Positions 20,875-30,918 are shown, numbered from the stretch's first letter. The stretch is DNA of 64,000 nucleotides from Candidatus Symbiopectobacterium endolongispinus (GCF_018777385.1 NZ_JAFJYB010000003.1:248001-312000), one strand, 5' to 3'. The notes: generated from the letters alone by a model not told the origin. A program made the numbers and translations.

Positions 20875-22056
20875 ATGAACGGAATAAATCAACGGTATGA
20901 TGCCATCGTGGTCGGTGGCGGGATGGTCGGTGCCGCAGTCGCGCTCGGGCTCGCGCGCAACGGTTTTCAGGTCGCGGTGTTGGAGCAGGCCGCTCCCGCC
21001 GCCTTTATGGACGACAGTGCGCCGGATATTCGGGTTTCAGCGCTGGGATATGCGTCTGTTTCACTGCTAAAGTCGTTGGGTGCATGGTCGGGCGTTGAGC
21101 AGATGCGCTGTGCGCCTTATCGCCGGTTGGAAACCTGGGAATGGGATGATGCACGGGTTGCCTTTAGCGCCGACGACCTGCACCTGCCCGAATTGGGATT
21201 TATGGTGGAAAACCGGGTATTGCAACTGGTATTGTGGCAATGCCTGGCTGAGCAGCAGCGGTGTGATATTCGTTGCCGCGCGCAGATACGCAGCATGGTT
21301 CGCACGCCTGCGTGCTGGCAGATCGCGCTGGATAGCGGTGAGACATTGAGTGCGCCTTTGGTGCTTGGTGCGGATGGCGCGAACTCGCGTGTGCGCCAGT
21401 GGGCGGGTATCGGCATCAATGGATGGCAGTACCGGCAATCGTGTCTGTTGATTGCCGTGGATACCCAGCAACCTCAGCAGGATTGTACTTGGCAGCAGTT
21501 TACGCCTCAGGGACCGCGTGCATTTTTACCGCTGTTTGGATCATGGGGCGCGTTGGCGTGGTATGACAGCCCGCGCCGTATTCGTCAGCTTCAATCACTG
21601 TCGTTGCCACAGTTGGATAACGCAATTGCAGAAACTTTCCCCACACGTTTGGGGCCCGTGAAGTCGGTTGCCGCCGGGGCATTCCCACTGGTGCGTCGTC
21701 ATGCACAACGTTATGTGGCTGAAGGGGTCGCCTTGGTGGGGGATGCCGCCCATACCATTAATCCACTCGCCGGGCAGGGCGTGAATCTCGGCTATCGTGA
21801 CGCGGACGCGTTGATTGATGTTGTGACTGGCGCGCGGGATGCAGGGGAGTGCTGGTACAGTGAAGCCGTTTTGCTGCGTTATCAGCGTCGGCGTAAGGCT
21901 GATAATTTGTTAATGCAAAATGGCATGGACCTATTTTATAACGCGTTCAGTAATCGTTTACCACCATTGACCTTTGCCCGAAACATGGCATTGCTGGCTG
22001 CTGAGCGTGCAGGACATCTTAAAACGCTGGCGCTGAAATATGCCATCGGTGTGTAA
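20875..22056 (+). CDS. ubiF: UbiF, 3-demethoxyubiquinol 3-hydroxylase
   Basis: UbiF is the FAD monooxygenase that adds the last ring hydroxyl in ubiquinone biosynthesis (C6 position). The 393-residue protein (E. coli 391) shows the N-terminal dinucleotide motif VVGGGMVGAAVALG, the middle GADGANSRVRQ motif and the C-terminal FAD motif LVGDAAHTINPLAGQG. It is divergent from miaB as in E. coli. Start ATG at 20875. Intact despite the ruined neighbour. Confidence 0.95.
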   Translation: MNGINQRYDAIVVGGGMVGAAVALGLARNGFQVAVLEQAAPAAFMDDSAPDIRVSALGYASVSLLKSLGAWSGVEQMRCAPYRRLETWEWDDARVAFSADDLHLPELGFMVENRVLQLVLWQCLAEQQRCDIRCRAQIRSMVRTPACWQIALDSGETLSAPLVLGADGANSRVRQWAGIGINGWQYRQSCLLIAVDTQQPQQDCTWQQFTPQGPRAFLPLFGSWGALAWYDSPRRIRQLQSLSLPQLDNAIAETFPTRLGPVKSVAAGAFPLVRRHAQRYVAEGVALVGDAAHTINPLAGQGVNLGYRDADALIDVVTGARDAGECWYSEAVLLRYQRRRKADNLLMQNGMDLFYNAFSNRLPPLTFARNMALLAAERAGHLKTLALKYAIGV

Positions 22057-22132
22057 CCTGTTGGTGTTAGTGTGGTGACGGTTGTCGATTTCTAAGGCGC
22101 TCGGGCGCAATTTTTTAAGGTAGCGGTTGTTT

Positions 22133-22462
22133 ATGACGTATCTGTTTCTTTCTCTCGCCATTGTGGCGGAAGTGATCGCCACCTCGGCGCTCAAACTTTC
22201 GGATGGCTTTAGTCGTTTAATGCCCAGCATTATTACTGTGATCTTTTATGGCGTGTCGTTCTATTGCCTTTCTCTTACAATGCGCACGTTACCGACTGGC
22301 ATCATTTATGCCATCTGGTCTGGGGTTGGGATTGTGCTGATTGCCACGGTGAGTTGGCTATTTTACGGACAGAAGCTCGATTTGCCTGTGATACTGGGGA
22401 TGTTGCTGATTATCCTGGGCGTGATTGTGATTAACCTGTTTTCCAAGTCGGTGGCGCATTGA
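22133..22462 (+). CDS. emrE: EmrE-type small multidrug resistance transporter
   Basis: This 109-residue protein has four hydrophobic segments and the SMR signature. The essential membrane glutamate is Glu13 in VAEVIATSALK, and the dimer/conformational motif PTGIIYAIWSGVGIVL matches EmrE closely. SMR proteins of this branch exchange toxic quaternary cations for protons as antiparallel dimers. I chose the ATG at 22133 over a TTG two codons upstream. It lies 76 bp after ubiF in the same direction. Substrates cannot be told from sequence. Confidence 0.88.
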   Translation: MTYLFLSLAIVAEVIATSALKLSDGFSRLMPSIITVIFYGVSFYCLSLTMRTLPTGIIYAIWSGVGIVLIATVSWLFYGQKLDLPVILGMLLIILGVIVINLFSKSVAH

Positions 22463-23067
22463 AACGGTATCTTTGGTAGGAGAACCGAAGTGCTCTTCGT
22501 TTGTTGATTTGTGGTTTAACGCTCCCACTATGATCGTCTATCAGAGAGTGTTTTCATTGTCCGATGGAGAAAGTAGACTCAATCTGTTAGTAATGATTGT
22601 CGCGCTGTGCTGAGGCCACCAACCTTGGCAAGCAAAAGAACCCAACTTTGCTGTTGCCTGTATATTGTGCGTTAATTGTGTTACTCAGGACCGCTCTTTA
22701 GTCGTTAGTATGCGGTTGCGCCTCCGGGCTAGGGTTATGTGGCGCACGTCATGTTGAGAGGTAAAGACCTGTCCGGGTTACAGGTGGTGCTGGTTCGGTG
22801 CCTTGGCCTGAGCGCGACAGTTGTTACTAACAAAGGCGATAATCCTTCGTGCAGGCAGCGTAAAGGTAACAATCTGGGGAATCGCGCTCCCAACCGGAGC
22901 AAACGGATAAAAGCGATTGTAGAATCTGCTATCATCGTGCTAAAGGCGCTATTAGCGTTTTTGGCGCTGATCCGCATTTTCCTGACATCATGCTGGAAAC
23001 GTAACTAAGGCCATCAGGTTACCGCCCGGTGGCCTTTAATCGTTTATTGAATAACGGATAAAAGCAA
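22463..23067. other. Gene-poor gap between emrE and the tRNA operon
   Basis: Two overlapping plus-strand frames (22739-23008, 89 residues) and one minus-strand frame are open here, but none resembles a known protein or has a good ribosome site. A hairpin AAGGCCATC...GGTGGCCTT lies at about 23008-23036. In E. coli umpH (nagD) lies elsewhere in this neighbourhood and no remnant is recognisable. I see no supportable gene. Confidence 0.6.
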
Positions 23068-23100
23068 ACAGGGCGACGTCTTTCGACTGTCGCCCTGTTT
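23068..23100 (-). terminator. Terminator of the tRNA operon
   Basis: CAGGGCGAC ... GTCGCCCTG (9-bp stem, inner GTC/GAC extension) followed on the minus strand by TTTGCTTTT. It lies about 25 bp beyond the last tRNA. Confidence 0.75.
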
Positions 23101-23124
23101 CTCGCTGTGTTACCAGCGTTTTTT

Positions 23125-23199
23125 TGGCTGGGGTACGAGGATTCGAACCTCGGAATGGTGGAATCAGAATCCACTGCCTTACCGCTTGGCGATACCCCA
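23125..23199 (-). tRNA. glnV: tRNA-Gln (anticodon CTG)
   Basis: A 75-nt cloverleaf with encoded CCA. The acceptor stem TGGGGTA/TACCCCA pairs fully and the anticodon loop reads GATTCTGATTC. It corresponds to E. coli glnV/glnX, which reads CAG. E. coli has two such copies at this place; only one is seen here. Confidence 0.96.
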
Positions 23200-23205
23200 A
23201 AAATG

Positions 23206-23282
23206 TGGTGGCTACGACGGGAATCGAACCTGTGACCCCAGCATTATGAGTGCTGTGCTCTAACCAGCTGAGCTACGTAGCC
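23206..23282 (-). tRNA. metU: tRNA-Met, elongator (anticodon CAT)
   Basis: A 77-nt tRNA with encoded CCA. The GGCTACG/CGTAGCC acceptor stem and ACTCATAATG anticodon loop match elongator tRNA-Met of E. coli metT/metU. It lies 6 bp from the CTG tRNA-Gln. Confidence 0.96.
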
Positions 23283-23351
23283 AAATAGTACATCTTGGTT
23301 TTTTGTTTTTCAACAAAAACTTTTAACTTCAATCACATAGCATCAATTACA

Positions 23352-23426
23352 TGGCTGGGGTACCTGGATTCGAACCAGGGAATGCCGGTATCAAAAACCG
23401 GTGCCTTACCGCTTGGCGATACCCCA
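23352..23426 (-). tRNA. glnU: tRNA-Gln (anticodon TTG)
   Basis: A 75-nt cloverleaf with encoded CCA and anticodon loop GTTTTTGATAC, reading CAA. It matches E. coli glnU/glnW. E. coli has two copies in this operon, here one. Confidence 0.96.
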
Positions 23427-23466
23427 ATACCCTAACATGCCTTGTTGCTTAACAACCGTGAAGGAA

Positions 23467-23551
23467 TGGTGCGGGAGGCGAGACTTGAACTCGCACACCT
23501 TGCGGCGCCAGAACCTAAATCTGGTGCGTCTACCAATTTCGCCACTCCCGC
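23467..23551 (-). tRNA. leuW: tRNA-Leu (anticodon TAG)
   Basis: An 85-nt class II tRNA with a long variable arm, encoded CCA, and anticodon loop GATTTAGGTTC. It is nearly identical to E. coli leuW and reads CUN codons. Confidence 0.97.
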
Positions 23552-23560
23552 AAGAAAAGA

Positions 23561-23637
23561 TGGTGGCTACGACGGGAATCGAACCTGTGACCCCAGCATT
23601 ATGAGTGCTGTGCTCTAATCAGCTGAGCTACGTAGCC
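23561..23637 (-). tRNA. metT: tRNA-Met, elongator (anticodon CAT)
   Basis: First gene of the operon and a near copy of the tRNA at 23206. In the D-loop, plus-strand CTAATCAGC replaces CTAACCAGC. 77 nt with encoded CCA. Confidence 0.96.
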
Positions 23638-23675
23638 ATCTTTTCCGCGTCACCTTCATCGGCGTTGCGGGGCGC

Positions 23676-23704
23676 ATTATGCGTAGTTGGCCGAATTGCG
23701 TCAA
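23676..23704 (-). promoter_or_regulatory. Sigma-70 promoter of the tRNA operon
   Basis: On the minus strand TTGACG, 17 bp, CATAAT, then GCGCCCCGC. Box spacing is optimal. The G+C-rich discriminator is the hallmark of stringently controlled stable-RNA promoters. It sits about 40 bp before metT. Confidence 0.82.
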
Positions 23705-23808
23705 CACATTTTTTCCCTAAAAACGCCTGTGACGGTTCGTTTGTTTGGGTTGTGAACAGTATGATGAGAAAAGCGACAATAAAACAGGTTTTCCTGCGAC
23801 AAAATGAA

Positions 23809-23837
23809 AAAAACGGGCCCATAAAGGGCCCGTTTTT
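23809..23837 (-). terminator. Terminator of asnB
   Basis: AAACGGGCCC, loop ATAAA, GGGCCCGTTT forms a perfect stem with T-rich runs on both sides, 45 bp beyond the asnB stop. It insulates the tRNA promoter. Confidence 0.88.
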
Positions 23838-23881
23838 ATTCGAGTCAATCACCATAAGGCAATGTTCTATAACGACTACGC

Positions 23882-25543
23882 TCAGTACGCTGATTGGTGA
23901 ACGCCAACCGCACGACCTGATGGATCGTCCATCTTTTTGAAGGATTCATCCCATTCGATCGCTTTTGCCGAAGAACAGGCAACAGAAGGGCCTCCAGGCA
24001 CGCATTCTGCGGCACTTGGTACCGGGAACAGCTCTTCGAAGATTTCACGGTACAGGTAGCCTTCTTTGGACGTTGGCGTGTTGTACGGGAAACGGAAGTG
24101 GGCGGTTTCCAGTTGCTGGTCAGAAACCTGTTTTGCCGCCACCTCTTTCAACGTGTCGATCCAGCTATACCCCACGCCATCAGAGAACTGCTCTTTCTGA
24201 CGCCAAGCGACGCTGTGTGGCAGGTAGGATTCAAAACATTCACGCAGAATGTGTTTCTCCATTTTCCCTTTGCCGCACATTTTGTCCTGAGGGTTGATGC
24301 GCATTGCCACATCCAGGAATTTTTTATCCAGGAACGGCACACGCGCTTCCACGCCACAGGCAGACATGGCCTTGTTGGCACGCGCGCAATCGTATTGATG
24401 CAGTGCGAGCAGTTTACGTACCGTTTCTTTGTGCAGTTCTTTGGCGTTAGGCGCTTTGTGGAAGTACAGGTAACCACCGAACACTTCATCAGAGCCTTCA
24501 CCGGACAGCACCATTTTGATGCCCATCGCTTTGATTTTACGTGACATCAGATACATCGGGGTAGACGCACGAATGGTGGTTACGTCATAGGTTTCGATGT
24601 GATAAATCACATCGCGAATGGCATCCAGCCCTTCTTGCACGGTGAAGTGAATTTCGTGGTGCACGGTGCCCAAATGCTCGGCCACTTCTTGCGCGGCTTT
24701 CAGATCCGGCGCACCTTCCAGGCCAACGGCGAAAGAGTGCAGTTGCGGCCACCAGGCTTCGCTGCGCTCGTCGTCTTCCACGCGGCGTGCGGCAAATTTC
24801 TTAGTGATCGCGGAAATGACGGAAGAGTCCAGACCGCCAGAAAGCAGTACGCCGTAAGGCACATCGGACATCAGGTGGATTTTCACCGATTCTTCCAACG
24901 CTTCACGCAGCGCTTCTTTGTCAGTTACGTTGTCTTTGACGACATCGTAGTCGAACCAGTCACGACGGTAGTATTCGCGAATTTCGCCGTCTTTGCTCCA
25001 CAGGTAGCTGCCTGCCGGGAATTCCTTGATGGTGCGGCATACCGGCACCAGCGCTTTCATTTCCGAGGCCACGTACAGGTTGCCGTGTTCGTCGTAACCC
25101 ATATACAGGGGGATAATGCCCAAATGGTCACGACCAATCAGGTAAGCGTCTTTTTCACTGTCATACAGGGCAAAAGCGAACATGCCGCGCAGGTCATCTA
25201 AGAATTCCGGCCCTTTTTCCTGGTACAGTGCCAGAATGACTTCGCAGTCAGAACCTGTCTGGAATGCATAATGGTCGCCGTACTGCTGGCGCAATGCTTG
25301 ATGGTTATAGATTTCACCGTTGACAGCCAGAATATGGGTGTGTGCCTGGTTGTAGAGCGGTTGGGCACCGGTGTTGACGTCAACGATGGAGAGACGTTTG
25401 TGGGCCAAAATCGCTTTTTCATTGGCATAAATACCAGACCAGTCCGGGCCGCGGTGGCGCATCATTCGAGACAACTCCAGCGCTTTTTTACGCAATTCAA
25501 CCGGATCGGTTTTGATATCCAACACACCAAAAATAGAACACAT
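23882..25543 (-). CDS. asnB: AsnB, glutamine-hydrolysing asparagine synthetase
   Basis: AsnB makes asparagine from aspartate and ATP with glutamine nitrogen. I start it at the ATG at 25543, so that the processed protein begins with catalytic Cys2 (MCSIFGV), as class II glutamine amidotransferases require. A longer reading from 25585 would bury the nucleophile. It is 553 residues (E. coli 554). The glutaminase domain covers about 1-190. The synthetase domain has the pyrophosphate loop LLSGGLDSSVIS and the LSGEGSDEVFGGY motif. One oddity: the conserved Trp of MSAWGVEAR reads Cys (TGT). The gene is otherwise intact. Confidence 0.96.
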   Translation of the reverse strand: MCSIFGVLDIKTDPVELRKKALELSRMMRHRGPDWSGIYANEKAILAHKRLSIVDVNTGAQPLYNQAHTHILAVNGEIYNHQALRQQYGDHYAFQTGSDCEVILALYQEKGPEFLDDLRGMFAFALYDSEKDAYLIGRDHLGIIPLYMGYDEHGNLYVASEMKALVPVCRTIKEFPAGSYLWSKDGEIREYYRRDWFDYDVVKDNVTDKEALREALEESVKIHLMSDVPYGVLLSGGLDSSVISAITKKFAARRVEDDERSEAWWPQLHSFAVGLEGAPDLKAAQEVAEHLGTVHHEIHFTVQEGLDAIRDVIYHIETYDVTTIRASTPMYLMSRKIKAMGIKMVLSGEGSDEVFGGYLYFHKAPNAKELHKETVRKLLALHQYDCARANKAMSACGVEARVPFLDKKFLDVAMRINPQDKMCGKGKMEKHILRECFESYLPHSVAWRQKEQFSDGVGYSWIDTLKEVAAKQVSDQQLETAHFRFPYNTPTSKEGYLYREIFEELFPVPSAAECVPGGPSVACSSAKAIEWDESFKKMDDPSGRAVGVHQSAY

Positions 25544-25701
25544 AAAGAACCCCCTCTTGCTCACCTGTCTGAAGTGAAATAACACGGTTAGGGCGTCAGC
25601 AACCTTGAGTGGGACAATGCCACAACGGTTCGCGTTGCCTTCTGCTGTACCAATGACAATGATTTAGCATCAAAATGCCACTTGAATTCAATATCATTTA
25701 A

Positions 25702-25744
25702 TAAAAAAAGCCTTTGGCATGTGTTTTATTCAATGCGAAAGGCT
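25702..25744 (-). terminator. Terminator of the nagBAC transcript
   Basis: AGCCTTTGGCAT and ATGCGAAAGGCT pair around a 12-nt loop. On the minus strand seven T residues follow. It lies about 80 bp downstream of nagC and before asnB. Confidence 0.8.
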
Positions 25745-25823
25745 CGTTTATGAAAAAATGATAATCAGTGTCGCTATTGAGGGCGAATTTTTGCAGATTT
25801 CATAATCCCGCAAACGTCCACTA

Positions 25824-27047
25824 TCAAGAGGGTTCCAGTAAATGCTGCAACAGCACACCGTTAAGCATGGCACGTTTTACCAGCGCGAAAGCCCCAATGG
25901 GAGAGAGGTGGTTAAATGTGGAGACTTCAATCGGCAGGTGCTGACGAAATTCTTTCAGTACCTGGGTGTTAACGCAGCGTTGAATAGCAGGCAGCAGAAT
26001 TTTCTCGGCATCGGTGATCTCGCCCGCAATCACTACCTTTTGCGGATTGAACAGGTTGATGGCGATGGCAAGCGCTTTGCCTAAATATTTACCCGCATGC
26101 TCGAGCACATCTTGTGCCAGCGTATCACCCCGGTTAGCGGTTTTGCAGATGGCGGTGATGGTGCACTCTTCGCGTGTCAGTTTGCTGCTGTACCCTTGCG
26201 ACAGAAGGTGAGCGACACGTTGCTCTATCGCACCGTTGGACACCACCGTTTCCAGACAGCCAAAGTTGCCGCAGTGGCAGCGTTCGCCAAGTGGGTCGAT
26301 TTGAATATGCCCGATTTCGCCCACGTTGCCGTTGCTACCGAGGAATATTTGCCCGTTGACCAAAATGCCCGCACCGGTGCCACGGTGAACGCGGACCAGA
26401 ATAGAGTCTGGGTAGTCGTGAGTTGCACCAAAATAGTGTTCAGCCAGCGCCAGGCTCTGGATATCATGGCCGACAAAGCACGTGACCTTGAAGCGCTGTT
26501 GTAGCAACTACACTAGCGGCCAGTTATCGACGCTAATATGCGGCATGTAATGCACAATTCCCGCCGAGGGATCGACCAAGCCGGGGAGCACGACCGAGAT
26601 AGCGATCAGTTCCCGAATACGGCGTTGATTGATGGCGATAAAGTCGCTGATCGCGTCAAACAGCGAGGCTTCCAGCGTATCCTGTGTACTTTCTGTCAAC
26701 GGGTAGTGGGCATCGCTAAGCGATTTACCCTGAAGATCGTAGAGCGCAATCGTGGCACCATGACGGCCCAGACGCACTGCGATAGCGTGAAAAGGCTGTG
26801 TTTCACAAATGATGGAAATGGCACGCCGTCCGCCGGTAGAGGCCTGTTGATCAACTTCTTTTATCAGCCCGCGTTCCAACAACTGACGCGTGATTTTCGT
26901 GACGCTGGCAGGGGCTAACTGACTGAATTCGGCTATCTGAATGCGGGAAATGGGGCCTTGTTGATCAATCAGACGATAGACAACGGCACTATTTAACTGC
27001 TTAACCAGATCAACATTCCCTATTTGTGTTTGTCCGCCTGTCGTCAT
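25824..27047 (-). pseudogene. nagC: nagC, N-acetylglucosamine repressor (amber at codon 180)
   Basis: NagC is the ROK-family repressor of the nag genes, released by GlcNAc-6-phosphate. From the ATG at 27047 the reading frame spans 407 codons (E. coli 406). The winged-helix domain (RIQIAEFSQLAPASVTKITR) is complete. After VDNWPLV a TAG at 26508-26510 stops translation at codon 180, where enteric NagC has a Glu codon (VEAL in E. coli). The same frame continues without further damage through the ROK sugar-kinase-like domain, the zinc motif GERCHCGNFGC and EITDAEKILLPAI. The lost part includes inducer binding and most dimer contacts. A G-to-T change (GAG to TAG) is the simplest cause. Confidence 0.93.
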
Positions 27048-27125
27048 TCTTGAACGCTCGCTTATCTTTTTCGGCCTCGTTTTATATCCCCCTACCTCAG
27101 ATAGCCTAAGCGTTTGCCACACGTG

Positions 27126-28275
27126 TTATCGCGTATAGACGCTATTGCCATTCACGAAGGTATGAAGGACGTGGTACCCATCATCAAATACTGTCAGGTT
27201 GGCGATTTTTCCACTTTCGATACTGCCTAACCGATCGTCCAGATGCATGGCGCGCGCTGGGTAAAGGGTTGCCATGCGCAGCGCTTCATCTAGCACAATA
27301 CCGACATGTTTCACGCTGTTTTTGACGGCATCGATCATTGTCAGTGCCGAACCGCTCAGCGCGCCATTATCATCCACGCACAACCCATCACGGTAGTATA
27401 TGGTTTTACCGGCAAAAGTGAACCTATCGATATCAGCACCTGCCGTGGCCGTGGCGTCAGTGACCAGAACGAGTTTCTCGTCTTTGATCCGTTTGCTGTT
27501 GCGGATATTGGCCCAATCAACGTGCATGCCGTCGGCAATGATGCCGCAGTAGATCTCTGGGGCGTCATAAATAGCGCCCACCAAACCCGGCTCGCGTCCG
27601 CTAATATACGGCATGGCATTAAACAGGTGTGTGGCAAAGTGAATACCGGCAGCAAACCAGCGTTTTGCTTCCTGCCAGGTGGCATTTGAATGCCCGGCCG
27701 AAACCACAATCCCTGCCTGGCTAAGCTGTCGAATCATGGCGGGTGGCACCTTTTCCGGTGCCAGCGTGATTTGACCAATCACGTCCGCATTGGCGCAAAG
27801 ATAGTCAACCAACTGTTGCTCTGGCGCACGGATCAGTCTGGCATCGTGCGTACCTTTTTTCACCACATTCAGCCACGGTCCTTCAATATGCAGGCCGAGT
27901 GCCTGATTGGCGTGTAATGCGAGATAAGCGCGCATGGTTTCAACCGCGTGCTTGATAAAGGCATCACTGGAGGTGATAAGCGTAGGGAGAAAACTGGTGC
28001 AGCCAGAGAGGTGATTGGCCTGCTGCATGGTTTCTAGCGTGGCAATGGAAATGGCATCAAGGCTGTCATTGAACTGGACGCCACCGCAGCCGTTAAGCTG
28101 TAAATCGATAAAGCCGGGGGGCAACCGAGGCACCATTCAGATCGTGGCGTGGCAGGGGGGCGGGAAGATCGGATTCGGGACACACGCTTTCGATTGTGTC
28201 ATCGTTGATAACGATAGCATGGTCATCCAGTATTTGGTGCCCAGTATAGATACGACAATGGGTTAACGCATACAT
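27126..28275 (-). pseudogene. nagA: nagA, N-acetylglucosamine-6-phosphate deacetylase (frameshifted)
   Basis: NagA removes acetate from GlcNAc-6-phosphate. The start at 28275 (MYALTHCRIYTGHQILDD) is correct, but a run of six G on the plus strand (28116-28121) replaces five. The frame breaks after NGASVAP, about residue 52, and stops at 28093. Removing one base restores 382 residues, the E. coli length, with all catalytic parts: the LHIEGPW metal Glu, [17 protein letters not shown] and the catalytic Asp in VTDATA. It lies 20 bp downstream of nagB and 78 bp before nagC. The truncated product cannot be active. Confidence 0.92.
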
Positions 28276-28296
28276 CTTGAACTCCCGGCTTACAGA

Positions 28297-29096
28297 TTAA
28301 AGACCGATAATGCTTTCAGCTTCCAACTCGTGGAAGTATTTCACGGTTTTTACTTTCAACTCCATGGTAGAGGGCTCATCGCAAACAATGATTGCCTTGG
28401 CATGCAGTTGCAGACAACTGATGGTACACATGTGATTTACATTGCCCCCTACGGCAGCCTGTAACGCTTGTGCCTTGTTACGGCCAGACACCAAAATCAT
28501 CACTTCTTCAGCATCTAACAGGGTGCCGACGCCGACGGTAAGCGCATATTTGGGAACCTGAGACACATCACCCTCGAAGAAACGGGAATTAGCGGTGCGG
28601 GTCTCTTCGGTCAACGTCTTGATCCGCGTACGGGAGGCTAAGGATGAGGCGGGTTCATTAAACGCAATATGTCCGTCATTACCTACTCCCCCATAAACAG
28701 GTGAATCTTGCCATAGGAGGCCATTTTATCTTCATAACGTTGGCATTCGGCCACCACATCTGGAGAGTTACTGTTCAACAGGTTAATATTTTCCTGCGGA
28801 ATATCAACGTGATTGAAGAAATTCCCATACATGAACGTGTGATAACTTTGCGGATGTGCGGCCGGCAGACCGACATATTCATCCATATTAAATGTCACCA
28901 CGTGCTTAAAATTGACCAGCCCCGCGTTGTGCATCACGATAAGCGCTTTATAAGCTTCTAACGGTGAGCTGCCTGTTGGCAGGCCTAACACAAAAGGGCG
29001 CTCAGCGCTGGGATTAAAGGCATTGATGCGCTGCACAATATGTCGTGCTGCCCATTTGCCTACCTGCTCTGATGTGGTTACGGGAATAAGTCTCAT
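28297..29096 (-). pseudogene. nagB: nagB, glucosamine-6-phosphate deaminase (frameshifted)
   Basis: NagB converts glucosamine-6-phosphate to fructose-6-phosphate and ammonia. The start at 29096 follows GGAG in its leader. A C run of five on the plus strand (28688-28692) is one base short, so the frame breaks after KIHLFMG (about residue 136) and stops at 28683. Adding one base gives 266 residues, the E. coli length. The lost half holds the [11 protein letters not shown] catalytic segment. The conserved Trp of NHMWTISC reads Cys (TGT). With nagA, nagC and nagE also damaged, the pathway is dead if the sequence is right. Confidence 0.92.
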
Positions 29097-29192
29097 ACAT
29101 AAATCTCCGGATAAGCGTTCCAAAACCAGTGAACCGATTTGCTACTGCCTGGATGATAAAGATAGGTTATTAGTTAGTCTAGCCTGTTTTTT

Positions 29193-29207
29193 ATCTTGAA
29201 ATAAGAT
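29193..29207. promoter_or_regulatory. Possible NagC operator between nagB and nagE
   Basis: ATCTT, GAAAT, AAGAT is a short dyad in an A/T-rich stretch of the 301-bp divergent nagB-nagE spacer, where NagC boxes lie in E. coli. The match to a NagC box is by layout and composition only. Nothing else is recognisable in the spacer. Confidence 0.35.
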
Positions 29208-29397
29208 GAGGGGATTGATAGGTATAATGATTTAATATGCAGGTGTTTTGCGCATTATATCACAAAATGTCAGAGTTTAATTTGCGTGGCGAATTATTTT
29301 TTACACTTCACAAGCACAAGCCGCCTGGTATGGGATGGCTGCTGTGAATGGGTTTAACGGGCAGTTTGGTATCCCCTGGCGGGAGAGAGAAGATAAT

Positions 29398-30893
29398 GTG
29401 AGTGTTCTTAGCTATTTGCAAAGGGTAGGACGAGCGCTGATGGTGCCAGTGGCGACGTTGCCAGCCGCAGCGATTCTCATGGGGATAGGGTACTGGATCG
29501 ATCCCAATGGTTGGGGGAGTGAGAGTGCGCTGGCAGAGTTACTGATCAAATCAGGTGCCGCAATCATTGAAAACATGGGGGTGCTGTTTGCGGTAGGCAT
29601 TGCTTATGGAACGTCCAAGGATAAAGATGGGGCGGCAGCGTTAACCGGGTTCGTCGGTTTTCTGGTACTGACCACGTTGTGCTCTCCCCCAGCCGTTTCG
29701 ATGATCCAGCATATCCCGTTGGCGGAAGTGCCTGCGGCATTCAGCAAAATCCAAAACCAGTTTATTGGTATTCTGGTTGGTATTATTCAGCTGAACTCTA
29801 CAACCGTTACAGCCATGTCAAATTGCCCGAAGCATTCTCGTTTTTTAGCGGGCGTCGGCTGGTACCGATCTTGACCTCGTTCCTGATGATCGTTGTTGCC
29901 TTCATTTTGATGTATGTCTGGCCAGTGATTTTTAGTGCATTGGTCACGCTGGGCGAACATATCCAGCAGTTGGGTTCGATGGGGGCGGGCGTGTACGCAT
30001 TCTTCAACCTCCTGCTTATTCCTGTTGGGTTGCACCACGCGTTGAACTCGGTATTTTGGTTTGATGTAGCAGGCATTAACGATATTCCAAACTTCCTCGG
30101 CGGGCAGCAGTCCATTGATGCGGGTAAAGCGGTTGTTGGTATCACAGGGCGTTATCAGGCGGGGTTCTTCCCCATCATGATGTTTGTTTTACCGGGGGCG
30201 GCATTAGCGATTTATCACTGCTCGCGCCCGGAAAACAAAAGCAAAGTGGCTGGGATTATGATGGCCGCCGCGTTTGCCGCTTTCTTTACCGGGATCACCG
30301 AGCAGCTTGAGTTTTCGTTTATGTTCGTAGCGCCCGTGCTGTATGTGCTGCATGCCGTGTTGACCGGGATCTCGGTGTTCATTGCCGCAAGTATGCATTG
30401 GATTGCGGGCTTCGGTTTTAGCGCCGGGTTGGTCGATATGGCTCTCTCGTCGCGTAACCCTCTGGCAACCTAGTGGTATATGCTGATTCCGCAAGGGCTG
30501 GTGTTCTTTGTTATTTACTATGCAACGTTCCGTTTTACTACCAACCGTTTCAACTTGCTGACGCCGGGGCGCGAGCAGTCGGTCGACGGCAGTGAGGCGG
30601 ATGGTTTTACGTTAAATCAAAGCGTTGTAGAAAAGAAGGTGAATGATACGACGTCTCTGGCTCAGGGATATTTGGCGGCGCTGGGCGGTAAAGCCAATCT
30701 GGTCGGGATCGATGCGTGTATCACACGTCTGCGGCTGAATGTGGTGGATTCTGCGCAAGTGGATGAGGCTCAGGCAAAATGCTTGGGAGCGGCGGGAGTT
30801 ATCCGCTTGAATAAACAGAATGTGCAAATTGTCGTGGGGACGCAGGCAGAAGCGATCGCGACGGCCTTAAAGCAAATCCAAAATGGGCAATAA
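29398..30893 (+). pseudogene. nagE: nagE, N-acetylglucosamine PTS IICB permease (frameshift plus stop)
   Basis: NagE imports and phosphorylates GlcNAc. The likely start is GTG 29398 after GGGAGAGAGAAG. The protein would be about 498 residues, IIC plus IIB, without the IIA domain that E. coli NagE carries. One T is missing at 29786-29787 (frame ILVGIISAELYNRY is broken), and a TAG interrupts the same gene at 30471-30473 just before WYMLIPQG. The IIB cysteine motif ACITRLRL survives downstream. Conserved positions have also drifted: EPLEF reads EQLEF, NRLLIP reads NLLLIP, and MMFGLPGAA reads MMFVLPGAA. Several independent lesions make artefact unlikely for this gene. Confidence 0.93.
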
Positions 30894-30918
30894 TCATTGT
30901 ATTGTCAGCGTTAAATAG

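Noticed and set aside
22735-23008. Overlapping 80-89 codon frames before the tRNA operon
   Set aside because: No ribosome site, no recognisable family, and overlap on opposite strands. Not enough support for a gene.
28116-29787. Programmed ribosomal frameshifting at the homopolymer runs in nag genes
   Set aside because: The runs lack a slippery heptamer with a downstream stimulator, shifts go in both directions, and no dual product is known for these families.
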